From positions 558,001-622,000 of the forward strand of contig NZ_JAENJH010000002.1 in assembly GCF_016595675.1 (NCBI RefSeq): a stretch of DNA of 64,000 nt, given 5' to 3'. The notes beneath the pieces were generated by a model that ran no database searches, had not been told where the DNA came from, and was given only the letters and a program-made list of their open reading frames with translations. Source of the DNA: Prauserella cavernicola. Its GTDB lineage: Bacteria > Actinomycetota > Actinomycetes > Mycobacteriales > Pseudonocardiaceae. Position numbers and translations under genes: made by a program. Shown piece by piece: positions 31,134-38,328 of this stretch; the first letter of the stretch is position 1, and every line of letters begins with the position of its first letter.

Positions 31134-33340
31134 CCACCGACGACACGACGCCCCAGTCCGCCGAGGCAGGCGAGGAGTTGGCGCGGGTGCACTACCTGCG
31201 CCCCGAAGGCCAGGACATGCCCGCCGTCTCCGACGCCGAGGTGGTGGAGGGTGAGCTGATCTCCGACGAGGAGTACCGCTACCGCACCAGCCAGAAGGCG
31301 CAGGCGATCGCCCGCTACAAGGGCTACGCCCACGACGCCGTGGTCGTCGGCCGCGCTGTGAAGACCGTGGCGACCCACCAGCACACGAAAACCGCTGGTA
31401 AGGCGGTGATCTCGGCGGGGCTGACCACGGTTCAGGGGGTGGAGTCCTGGGGCAAGCGCGCCTGGGACGCCTCGACGATGGGCGTCTACCGACGTCAGAT
31501 CAAGGCCGCCGAGGCCAGCGGCGACCGGGAGGCGCTGGCCGACTGGACCGAGCGCCGGGAGCAGGCCGTGGAGCGCCGCCACAAGCGGATGCTGGACCTG
31601 CCCGGCCTGGCCTGGGGCACCGCGAAAGTCCTGGTCGGCAGCCTGGCCGGGTGTGTGGCGCTGGTCCTGCTGGTGGGCCTGTTCGTGCAGTTCTCCGGCA
31701 CCGGCGCGTTCATCGACGTCGTCACGGGTGTGCTCTCGGCGATCCGGTGGGTGTTCACCGCGATCGCGATCGCCTGGACGCCGTTTCTGATGGCGCTCCC
31801 GGCGTTCGTGCTGCTCGCCGCCTACCGGGAGGGCCGCAAGCGCGGGCAGGCCCCGGCCTGGCTGGCCACGGCCAGGGAGGCTGACGCGGACATGGCGATC
31901 GATGAGACCACGATCGCCAAGGCGCTGGAGGCACTGCGGATTCCGCAGATCTCCGCCTACCTCAAGCAGGGCCTGCCCTTGCAGTTCCTCACCCCGGCCC
32001 GCATCGACGGGCGCGGCACCCACGCGGTGATCCGGCTCCCCGCCGGGGTGACCGCCGAGAAGATCGCCCGCCGCCGCGCCGACTTCGCCACCGGCCTGCA
32101 CCGGCTGGCCAAGGAGGTGTGGCCGACCACCGGCGCCGAGGCCGGAATCCTCGACGTGTGGGTAGCCGACAAGGGCGCCCTGGCCGAGGGTGCCGGGGAG
32201 TATCCGCTGCTCAGTGAGGGCGCGGTGGACGTGTTCAAGGGAGTGCCGTTTGGCAAGACCCTGCGCGGCACGCCGCTGCTGGCACCGCTGATGGAGCGCA
32301 ACACCATCACCGGCGGCATGCCCGGCCAGGGCAAGTCCAGTGCGGCGCGGGTCCTGATGGCCGGGGCCGCGCTCGATCCCACCGCTGAGCTGCGGATTTA
32401 CGTCCCGGACGCCAACTTTGACTTCGAGGCGTTCAAGCCGCGGTGCTCCCGCTACATCATGGGCGCCGAGGACGAGCGCATCGCCGAGATCTTGGCCGAC
32501 CTCACGGACCTGCACGCCGAGGTGCAGCGGCGGGGTGAGCTGCTGATCCGCTACGAGATTCCGTCCGTGACCCGCGAGCTGGCCAGCAAGAACGTCGGGC
32601 TGCACCCGCTGTTCGTCCTGCTCGAAGAGGCACACGTGGCGATCCAGCACCCGAAGTACGGGGGCGAGATCGCCAAGCTGCTGGTGGACATCGTGCGGTT
32701 GGGTCGCAAGCGCGGCATTCACGTGCTGGTCTCGACGCAGGCGCCCACGAAGGACTCCATGCCCCGCGATGTGACCCGTAACTGCTCCAACGGCATCGCC
32801 TTCGCCGTGGGCGATCACGTCGCCAATGACGCCCTGCTGGGGCAGGGCGCCTACGCGGCCGGGCACCGCGCCACCGAGCTGATCCCCGGCACGGACAAGG
32901 GCACCGCCGTGGTCAAGGGCTTCACCGGGGAGCGCTCCGACATCGTGCAGGTCTACTTCCTCGACGTGGCCAAGGACCACGACCAGATCACCCCGATCAT
33001 CGAACGCGCCCTGCGGCTGATCGAGGAACGCGGCGCGGTGCCCGGCGCCGACCGGCCGGTCCCGGAGATCGAGACCCGTGACCTGCTGGAAGACCTGGAC
33101 GCGGTGCTGGGCAAGCAGCCCGTCAACGCTGCCGACGTCCCGGCGCTGCTGGCCCAGTACGCCCCCGACTGGACCCCCTACCAGGGCCTCAGCGGCAAGG
33201 CGCTGCGCGAGCTGCTGGCCGCCGAGCACGGGATCAAGGTGCCCTCCACGGGCAACCGGTACCCCGTCGATCCGGTCACCGTGCGTGAAGTCCTCACCAG
33301 CCGTGCCACGGCCGACCTGGACGAGGACGAGACCACGTGA
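31130..33340 (+). CDS. FtsK/SpoIIIE-type conjugative DNA translocase (TraB/TraSA-like)
   Basis: 736 residues from GTG 31130 (GTGA overlap). Two to three membrane segments at about 165-240 (VLVGSLAGCVALVLLVGLFVQF; WVFTAIAIAWTPFLMALPAFVLLAAY) precede the motor domain: Walker A GGMPGQGKSS at about 395, Walker B HPLFVLLEEAHVAI, and STQAPTKDSMPRDVTRNC. The C-terminal 45 residues (LSGKALRELLAAEHGIKV...) look like a winged helix that would read specific DNA repeats. TraB-type hexamers move double-stranded plasmid DNA between mycelia; the adjacent CTAACT array is a candidate target. Confidence 0.9.
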   Translation: MTTDDTTPQSAEAGEELARVHYLRPEGQDMPAVSDAEVVEGELISDEEYRYRTSQKAQAIARYKGYAHDAVVVGRAVKTVATHQHTKTAGKAVISAGLTTVQGVESWGKRAWDASTMGVYRRQIKAAEASGDREALADWTERREQAVERRHKRMLDLPGLAWGTAKVLVGSLAGCVALVLLVGLFVQFSGTGAFIDVVTGVLSAIRWVFTAIAIAWTPFLMALPAFVLLAAYREGRKRGQAPAWLATAREADADMAIDETTIAKALEALRIPQISAYLKQGLPLQFLTPARIDGRGTHAVIRLPAGVTAEKIARRRADFATGLHRLAKEVWPTTGAEAGILDVWVADKGALAEGAGEYPLLSEGAVDVFKGVPFGKTLRGTPLLAPLMERNTITGGMPGQGKSSAARVLMAGAALDPTAELRIYVPDANFDFEAFKPRCSRYIMGAEDERIAEILADLTDLHAEVQRRGELLIRYEIPSVTRELASKNVGLHPLFVLLEEAHVAIQHPKYGGEIAKLLVDIVRLGRKRGIHVLVSTQAPTKDSMPRDVTRNCSNGIAFAVGDHVANDALLGQGAYAAGHRATELIPGTDKGTAVVKGFTGERSDIVQVYFLDVAKDHDQITPIIERALRLIEERGAVPGADRPVPEIETRDLLEDLDAVLGKQPVNAADVPALLAQYAPDWTPYQGLSGKALRELLAAEHGIKVPSTGNRYPVDPVTVREVLTSRATADLDEDETT

Positions 33341-33349
33341 ACACGCCGC

Positions 33350-33530
33350 GAGTTAGGTCGGGCCGCCCCGCGCGACCACCCCGAAATCCGGGGTCTCGAC
33401 GGCCCGCAGCGGCCCGGCCTAACTCGGCTAACTACCTAACTTCGCGCAGATCAGCAGGCCAGGCGGGGTAGCTAACCCGCCGAGTTAGAAACCTAACTCG
33501 GATCCGGCGAGCTAACTGCCCGAGCTAACT
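33350..33530. repeat. CTAACT/AGTTAG hexamer array, candidate transfer or replication site
   Basis: The 287-base gap between the translocase and primase genes contains no gene but nine CTAACT-type hexamers: AGTTAG at 33351 and 33483; CTAACT at 33419, 33428, 33436, 33493, 33512 and 33525; CTAACC at 33472. Two of them form a hairpin, CCGAGTTAG-AAAC-CTAACTCGG (33480-33501). Position and repetitiveness suit a clt locus bound by the TraB C-terminal domain, or an iteron origin for the primase/AAA pair. Confidence 0.8.
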
Positions 33531-33627
33531 CCACACCAGCCGCCCGCACGGCACCCGCACCGGGACGCCGTGACGGCACCCCCATGCCGAAAACAGGCAC
33601 ACAGCGTGACCGATGGAAGGGTCTTCG

Positions 33628-34569
33628 ATGGACACCCGCACCCAGCTCACCCGCGCCGCACTGGCCGCCGCCGAGCGCGGTTGGTACGTCTTCCCGCTCG
33701 CCCCGCGCGGCAAGCGCCCGGCCCTGCACGGCACCGACCGCTGTCCCCGCACCGGGCAGTGCGCCGAGGCCCACGCCGGGTGGGAGCAGCGCGCTACCAC
33801 CGACCCGGCCCGCATCCGTGCGGCCTGGTCGGCGGGGTCGTTCAACATCGGGGTGGCGACCGGCCCGTCCGGACTGTGCGTCCTCGACCTCGACACCACC
33901 AAGCCCGGCGAGGAGACGCCTGCGCGGTGGGCCGCCGAGGGTGCGCGCGGCGGTGAGGATGTACTGGCGATCGTCGCCGAGCGGGCCGGGCACGAGCTGC
34001 CCGCCGACACGCTCACTGTGGCCACCCCGTCCGGTGGGCTGCACCTGTACTTCACCGGCCCGGCCGGGGTGGAGCTGCGCAACACCAGTGGCGACACCGG
34101 GCGGGGGCTGGGGTGGAAGGTCGACACCCGCGCCTGGGGTGGCTACGTCGTCGCCCCCGGATCGCTCACCCCCACTGGGGCCTACCGCTACGTCCACGAC
34201 GGCACTGTGGCCGCGCTGCCCGCGTGGCTGGCCGAGCGGCTGGCGCCAGCACCGCCGCCCCCGGCGCCGGTGCTGCCGATCCGCCCGGCGACCAACCGCC
34301 GCTCCCGCTACCTGGAGGCCGCGCTGCGGGAGGAGTGCCGCCGGGTGGCCGAGGCCGACAGCAACCGCAACGCCACCCTCTACGGCGCCGCGCTCGCCCT
34401 CGGTCAGCTCGTCGCGGGCAAGGCGCTCACCGAGGCCGAGGTGCGGGCGGCGCTGCGCGCCGCGTGCGGGCGGCATCTCGGCTCCCGTCAGTTCTCCGAG
34501 CGGGAGGCCGAGCGCACGATCAGCTCCGGTCTGCGGGCCGGGGCGAACCGGCCGAGGCAGGTCGCATGA
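33628..34569 (+). CDS. Bifunctional DNA primase/polymerase (Prim-Pol domain)
   Basis: 313 residues from ATG 33628 (GAAGGGT 6 bases upstream; the in-frame ATG at 33613 is less likely). The AEP primase-polymerase fold is marked by GWYVFPLAPRGKRP, the DxD pair LCVLDLDTT, and SGGLHLYFTGP; a C-terminal helical region (YLEAALREECRRVAEADSNRNATLYGAALALGQLV) is the PrimPol-associated helical bundle. Such proteins replace RepSA in many AICEs. It presumably primes replication of the excised circle together with the AAA ATPase encoded two genes later. Confidence 0.9.
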   Translation: MDTRTQLTRAALAAAERGWYVFPLAPRGKRPALHGTDRCPRTGQCAEAHAGWEQRATTDPARIRAAWSAGSFNIGVATGPSGLCVLDLDTTKPGEETPARWAAEGARGGEDVLAIVAERAGHELPADTLTVATPSGGLHLYFTGPAGVELRNTSGDTGRGLGWKVDTRAWGGYVVAPGSLTPTGAYRYVHDGTVAALPAWLAERLAPAPPPPAPVLPIRPATNRRSRYLEAALREECRRVAEADSNRNATLYGAALALGQLVAGKALTEAEVRAALRAACGRHLGSRQFSEREAERTISSGLRAGANRPRQVA

Positions 34570-34835
34570 ACAGGACGTTCAAGCCGACGCCGATCGTGGC
34601 CCACCTGGTCGAGGTCGAGCACGCCGACGACGAGGCCGCCCAGGTCGCCGGGCGTGCGATCGCCGAGGCCTGGAACGACCGCGAGTTCTGGTGGAGCGCC
34701 ACCGCGACCCCGCTGGCCAAGTGCGCCCTGGACTCGCCCGCCATGACCGACGACGTGCCCGCGGTGCTGGATCGCCTGATCCGCCACTGCGGGACCTACG
34801 TCCACAACATCGCTGAATGGGAGCCCGCACCATGA
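34566..34835 (+). CDS. Small protein between primase and AAA ATPase genes
   Basis: 89 residues starting MNRTFKPTPIVAHLVEVEHADDEA, coupled to the primase gene by ATGA and to the next gene in the same way. Acidic, soluble, with one Cys pair far apart (AKCALDS, IRHCGTY); no recognisable motif. Its fixed place inside the replication module suggests an accessory replication factor (inference). Confidence 0.65.
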   Translation: MNRTFKPTPIVAHLVEVEHADDEAAQVAGRAIAEAWNDREFWWSATATPLAKCALDSPAMTDDVPAVLDRLIRHCGTYVHNIAEWEPAP

Positions 34836-35884
34836 CTTCCGCCCGCGCTCTCTCGGCCGTGCCGGAGCCCCCGGCCCGCCGGACCCGGTGGACCGACGCC
34901 GAGCTGATGGCCGTCGACTTCCCCGAGCCCCGATGGGCCGTGCCCGGCCTGCTCTGCGAAGGACTCAACCTGCTGGCCGGGGCTCCCAAGCTCGGCAAGT
35001 CCTGGCTGAGCTTGGGCCTCGGTGCCGCGATCGCCAACGGCGACCCGGCGCTCAACGCGATCGAGGTCGAGCGCGGGCCGGTCCTGTACTGCGCGCTGGA
35101 GGACACCGGACGCCGGTTGCAGCGCCGTCGTCGGCAGATGATCGCCGCCGGGGGCCGGGCCGCGCCGCTGCTCACCCTGGAAACCGCCTGCCCCACGATG
35201 AGCATGGGCGGTGAGCAGGTCATCACCGAATGGCTGGAGGAGAACCCGCACGCCCGCCTGGTCATCATCGACACCTTCGCCAAGATGCGCGGCGCCGACC
35301 CGCACGGCATGACCCAGTACGCCGCCGACTACGCCGCCGCCTCCCGCTTCAAGGACCTCGCCGACCGCTACAGCGTGCCGTTCCTGCTCATCCACCACGT
35401 CCGCAAACAGGCCGCCGACGACTTCCAGTCGCTCGTCTCGGGCACCAACGGGCTGACCGGCGCGGTGGACGCCACGTTGGTGCTGGAGCGGGCACGCGGC
35501 CAGGCAGATGGGGTTTTGCACGTCACCGGCCGCGACGTCGAAGAAGCCGACTACGCCATGAGCTTCGACTCCCACGCCGGAGCCTGGACCAAACTCGACG
35601 GCCCCGCCGGGGACCACCTCATGCAGGACACCCGCGCCCTGATCATGCGCTTCCTGCGCGACTACCCCGACAGCAAGCCCGCGGCCATCGCCCACGCCCT
35701 GGAGATCAAGGCCGACACCGTGCGGCAGACCTGCAAACGCATGGCCGACAAAGGCCAACTCCGCGCCGCCCCCGGCGGCACCTACCGCCCGGCCGACGCG
35801 AGTGACAGCAGCAGTGACACCCCCGAACTGTCACACCTGTCACTCCGTCACTCCACCGACCCTGACCAGCAAGAACAGGAGTGA
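34832..35884 (+). CDS. RecA-fold AAA ATPase, replicative helicase/RepA-like
   Basis: 350 residues from ATG 34832 (GGGAG upstream; ATG 34817 in frame is the alternative). Walker A GAPKLGKSW at residues 50-58, Walker B RLVIIDTFAKM, and a sensor LLIHHVRK are those of the KaiC/RepA-like AAA_25 hexameric helicases. The C-terminus carries a winged-helix-like segment (KPAAIAHALEIKADTVRQTCKRMADKGQL). The last 25 codons run through the GTGACA/TGTCAC array, giving a Ser/Asp/His-rich tail that is probably a by-product of the DNA site. Confidence 0.88.
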   Translation: MTSARALSAVPEPPARRTRWTDAELMAVDFPEPRWAVPGLLCEGLNLLAGAPKLGKSWLSLGLGAAIANGDPALNAIEVERGPVLYCALEDTGRRLQRRRRQMIAAGGRAAPLLTLETACPTMSMGGEQVITEWLEENPHARLVIIDTFAKMRGADPHGMTQYAADYAAASRFKDLADRYSVPFLLIHHVRKQAADDFQSLVSGTNGLTGAVDATLVLERARGQADGVLHVTGRDVEEADYAMSFDSHAGAWTKLDGPAGDHLMQDTRALIMRFLRDYPDSKPAAIAHALEIKADTVRQTCKRMADKGQLRAAPGGTYRPADASDSSSDTPELSHLSLRHSTDPDQQEQE

Positions 35885-35930
35885 CACCCGCTGTGACACC
35901 CACCCGCACCCGTCACACCCGGCCCACCCG
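35806..35930 (+). repeat. GTGACA/TGTCAC array, copy B
   Basis: This block overlaps the 3' end of the ATPase gene and the leader of the methyltransferase gene. It contains at least nine GTGACA/TGTCAC-type hexamers and the 24-base core CACCTGTCACTCCGTCACTC... at 35834-35857, which recurs exactly at 36659-36682 and, with one change over its first 20 bases, on the minus strand at 25789-25808. Confidence 0.82.
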
Positions 35931-35946
35931 ACCGGAGAGGACCCGC

Positions 35947-36636
35947 ATGGACGCGCACCCGCTCACCGCGCCCGACACCCGGCCCCGCCTGCTGGACCTG
36001 TGCTGTGGCGCCGGGGGCGCGAGCCTCGGCTACCACCAGGCCGGGTTCGCTGTCACCGGCGTGGACATCGCACCCCAGCCGAACTACCCCTTCACCTTCC
36101 ACCAGGCCGACGCACTCGAGTTCCTCGCCGCCCACGGCCACGAATTCGACGCCATCCACATCTCGCCGCCCTGCCAGGCGTACAGCCCCCTCAACGCCTA
36201 CAACCACAAGACCTACCCCGACTTCATCGGCGACGCCCGCGACCTCCTCATCCGCACCAACGTGCCGTGGGTGATCGAAAACGTCGTCCAAGCACCGCTA
36301 CACCAGCCGATCGTGCTGTGCGGAGCGATGTTCGGCCTACAGCTCTACCGCCACCGCGGCTTCGAGACCTCGCGACCCATCACGGCCCCCGCGCACCCCG
36401 AACACCTCCACCGGTGCGCCCGCAACGGCTACCTGCCCCAACCCGGGCAGTTCATGACCATCACCGGAGGTCGACATTCCCGCGCCTGGCAGGCAAAAGC
36501 CGCGCAAGTCATGGGCACCCCGTGGACCCGAACCATCCGCGAGGTCTGCGAAGCCATCCCGCCCGCCTACACCCGATACATCGGCACCACCCTCGCCACT
36601 CACCTCACCACCACAACCGCACCGGCCGCCGCCTGA
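35947..36636 (+). CDS. Orphan DNA cytosine-5 methyltransferase
   Basis: 229 residues from ATG 35947 (GGAGAGG 6 bases upstream; the frame reaches back to a GTG at 35881 inside the repeat array). Motif I is LLDLCCGAGGASLGYH, motif IV ISPPCQAYSPL with the catalytic Cys, motif VI VIENVV, and motif VIII is the degenerate QLYRHRGFETS. It is much shorter than restriction-associated C5 MTases, like phage and ICE orphan enzymes. No restriction endonuclease is nearby. It may protect the element from host restriction or mark its DNA. Flanked on both sides by copies of the same repeat. Confidence 0.88.
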   Translation: MDAHPLTAPDTRPRLLDLCCGAGGASLGYHQAGFAVTGVDIAPQPNYPFTFHQADALEFLAAHGHEFDAIHISPPCQAYSPLNAYNHKTYPDFIGDARDLLIRTNVPWVIENVVQAPLHQPIVLCGAMFGLQLYRHRGFETSRPITAPAHPEHLHRCARNGYLPQPGQFMTITGGRHSRAWQAKAAQVMGTPWTRTIREVCEAIPPAYTRYIGTTLATHLTTTTAPAAA

Positions 36637-36648
36637 AAGGAACACCCC

Positions 36649-36745
36649 GTGACACCCGCACCTGTCACTCCGTCACTCCACCAGCCCCCACCTGCAAAAA
36701 CAGCAGTGACAGCACGAGTGACACCCCCACCACCTGTCACACCCG
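36649..36745 (+). repeat. GTGACA/TGTCAC array, copy C
   Basis: A third copy, directly oriented to copy B, between the methyltransferase and xis. It shares the 24-base core (36659-36682) and the following ACCTGC-AAAA-CAG-CAGTGACAG...GAGTGACACCC pattern. No gene is needed here: the xis start lies 15 bases beyond, behind AGGAGG. Confidence 0.82.
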
Positions 36746-36759
36746 CCCAGGAGGAACGG

Positions 36760-36990
36760 ATGGACACGACCACGCCCGCCGCAGTTCCCGCCAAGCACCT
36801 CTACCGGGTCACCGAGGCCATGCGGCTGCTGTCCATGAGCCGGTCCGTGATCTACGAGGAAATGCGCGGCGGCCGGTTGCGGTTCGTCAAGCGCGGCCGG
36901 TCGCGGCTCGTTCCCGCTGTCGCGATCGACAGCTACGTGCAGTTGCTCATCCACGAGACCGAGGAGGACATCTATGGCCGCGCGGCGTAG
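36760..36990 (+). CDS. xis: Excisionase (Xis), MerR-like HTH
   Basis: 76 residues from ATG 36760 with AGGAGGAACGG in front. The winged HTH of the excisionase family is clear (LYRVTEAMRLLSMSRSVIYEEMRGGRLRFVKRGRSRLVPAVAIDSYV in outline). The frame extends upstream through the repeat array without a ribosome site, so the short form is used. Overlaps int by 17 bases. It would bend the attachment site and drive excision with Int. Confidence 0.88.
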   Translation: MDTTTPAAVPAKHLYRVTEAMRLLSMSRSVIYEEMRGGRLRFVKRGRSRLVPAVAIDSYVQLLIHETEEDIYGRAA

Positions 36991-38143
36991 TCGGGGCGAC
37001 GGCGGACTGTTCTGGGAGGAATCCAGACAGCGGTGGCGAGCCGAGACCACGCTCGGATACACGCCAGCAGGGAAACGCAAGACGCGGCGCGCCTATGCGA
37101 GGACGAAGACCGAGGCTCAGAGCAAGCTCCGCGAGATGCGGCGCGAACTCGAAGACGGCGTGATCGAAGACCGGTTCTACACCGTCGCCCACGCGGTGCA
37201 GGACTTCCTCGAATTCGGCTTGCCCAGGCGTAGCGCTGGCACAGTCGACAAGCTGAACGCTCTAGCCAGGAAGCACATCATTTCCGATCTCGGAGCCCGC
37301 AAGCTTCGAGAGCTGAGCGCCGAGGACATTGACCAGTGGCTCGCGGAGAAGGCGAAGGTCCTGTCGACGGGGTCAATCCGCGAGGTCTTGTCGCTATTGC
37401 GTCGGGCGATCGCACGGGCGCAGAAGCGCGAGAAGGTTAGGCGGAACGTGGTGCTGCTGTGCGACATTCCTGAAGGGAGGCCCGGGCGGCCGTCCAAGTC
37501 GCTGACGCTCGCACAAGCCGAGGCCGTGCTGAAAGCGGCCGAGGGCACGCCGATGCGGGCCTACATCGTCGTGTCGCTGCTCACCGGGGCGCGAACCGAG
37601 GAGATGCGTGCTCTCACCTGGTCGCACGTTGATCTGGTCGGCAAGCCAGACACGGGGAAGCCGGTGCCGGCGCACATGATGGTGTGGCGGTCCACCCGCG
37701 AGCATGGCGACACGAAGACCAAGAAGTCTCGCCGGTCGCTGGCACTCCCTCGGCGGTGCGTGGACGCCCTGCGCGCTCACGAGGGCAAGCAGGCGTATCT
37801 GCGCAGGCTGGCGGGCAATCGGTGGCAAGAGACTGGGCTGGTCTTCTCGTCGGCGGTGGGCACCGAGCTGGACGCGGCGAACGTCCGGCGTGGGTTCCGC
37901 AAGGTGGCTGACAAGGCGGGCTTGGTCGCGCAGGACTGGACGCCGCGCGAGCTGCGGCACAGCTTCGTGTCGCTGCTGTCAGACAGTGGGATGCCGATCG
38001 AACAGATCTCACGGCTGATGGGTCACAACGGCACCGCGGTAACGGAACTGGTCTACCGTCACCAGCTCCGGCCGGTGGTCGAGCACGGTGCCGAGGCGAT
38101 GGATCGGATCTTCGCCGAGTCTGACGGCGATGAAGTGGCGTAG
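36974..38143 (+). CDS. int: Tyrosine-family integrase
   Basis: 389 residues. An arm-type N-terminal domain (GDGGLFWEESRQRWRAETTLG), a SAM-like core-binding domain (about 70-160) and the catalytic domain are all present. Active residues: Arg207 (TGARTEE), Lys near 251 (TKTKKSRRS), Arg328 in TPRELRHSF (the first His of the HxxR box is Arg325, common in actinomycete integrases), His351 (LMGHNG) and nucleophile Tyr361 (LVYRHQL). Complete and apparently functional. It is adjacent to the attachment site, as expected. Confidence 0.94.
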   Translation: MAARRSRGDGGLFWEESRQRWRAETTLGYTPAGKRKTRRAYARTKTEAQSKLREMRRELEDGVIEDRFYTVAHAVQDFLEFGLPRRSAGTVDKLNALARKHIISDLGARKLRELSAEDIDQWLAEKAKVLSTGSIREVLSLLRRAIARAQKREKVRRNVVLLCDIPEGRPGRPSKSLTLAQAEAVLKAAEGTPMRAYIVVSLLTGARTEEMRALTWSHVDLVGKPDTGKPVPAHMMVWRSTREHGDTKTKKSRRSLALPRRCVDALRAHEGKQAYLRRLAGNRWQETGLVFSSAVGTELDAANVRRGFRKVADKAGLVAQDWTPRELRHSFVSLLSDSGMPIEQISRLMGHNGTAVTELVYRHQLRPVVEHGAEAMDRIFAESDGDEVA

Positions 38144-38161
38144 TCGCTCACTTAGTCGCAC

Positions 38162-38195
38162 AAAGGCCGGTTCCCGCATTTGGGAACCGGCCTTT
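38162..38195. terminator. Element-borne terminator between int and tRNA-Ile
   Basis: AAAGGCCGGTTCCC pairs perfectly with GGGAACCGGCCTTT around GCATTT. It can end int transcription from the left and tRNA-Ile transcription from the right, replacing the chromosomal terminator left behind at 25426-25464. Confidence 0.82.
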
Positions 38196-38200
38196 GACGT

Positions 38201-38247
38201 GCTGTGGGCCCAGGAGGACTTGAACCTCCGACCTCTTCGTTATCAGC
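38201..38247 (-). repeat. Right attachment site inside intact tRNA-Ile
   Basis: 47 bases identical to 25466-25512. This copy is joined to the 5' half of the tRNA, so the element rebuilds a complete tRNA on integration. Confidence 0.93.
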
Positions 38248-38278
38248 GAAGCGCTCTAACCGCCTGAGCTATGGGCCC
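38205..38278 (-). tRNA. tRNA-Ile (anticodon GAT), AICE integration target
   Basis: The reverse complement folds to a 74-nt tRNA: acceptor GGGCCCA / TGGGCCC, D-arm AGCTCAGGCGGTTAGAGC, anticodon arm CTTCG-CTGATAA-CGAAG (GAT), T-arm GGAGGTTCAAGTCCTCC. The 3' 43 bases are element-derived. It lies downstream of gyrA, as in other actinomycetes. Confidence 0.95.
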
Positions 38279-38328
38279 TGGGAACGGTCAAAAGCTTACA
38301 GGACCTTGGCAGGGCACCTCGCACGGGG

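Larger units (their letters stand above)
25466..38247. mobile_element. Actinomycete integrative and conjugative element (AICE) in tRNA-Ile
   Basis: About 12.8 kb bounded by 47-bp perfect direct repeats, each a copy of the tRNA-Ile 3' half plus 5 flanking bases. The content is the AICE core: tyrosine integrase and xis at the tRNA end, a primase-polymerase and AAA ATPase replication pair, an FtsK/TraB-type translocase with Spd-like membrane proteins, and a GntR/UTRA regulator. Cargo is a GT2 glycosyltransferase and an orphan cytosine methyltransferase. No type IV secretion genes are present, so transfer would be of double-stranded DNA as in pSAM2-type elements. All core genes look intact, so the element may be active. 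Confidence 0.93.

Noticed and set aside
30707-33229. An 840-codon minus-strand frame antisense to the translocase gene
   Set aside because: Third-position GC bias creates long antisense frames; the plus-strand product has Walker motifs and coupled neighbours.
35947-36636. A restriction-modification system around the methyltransferase
   Set aside because: No endonuclease or specificity gene is adjacent; neighbours are an ATPase and xis, so it is an orphan enzyme.
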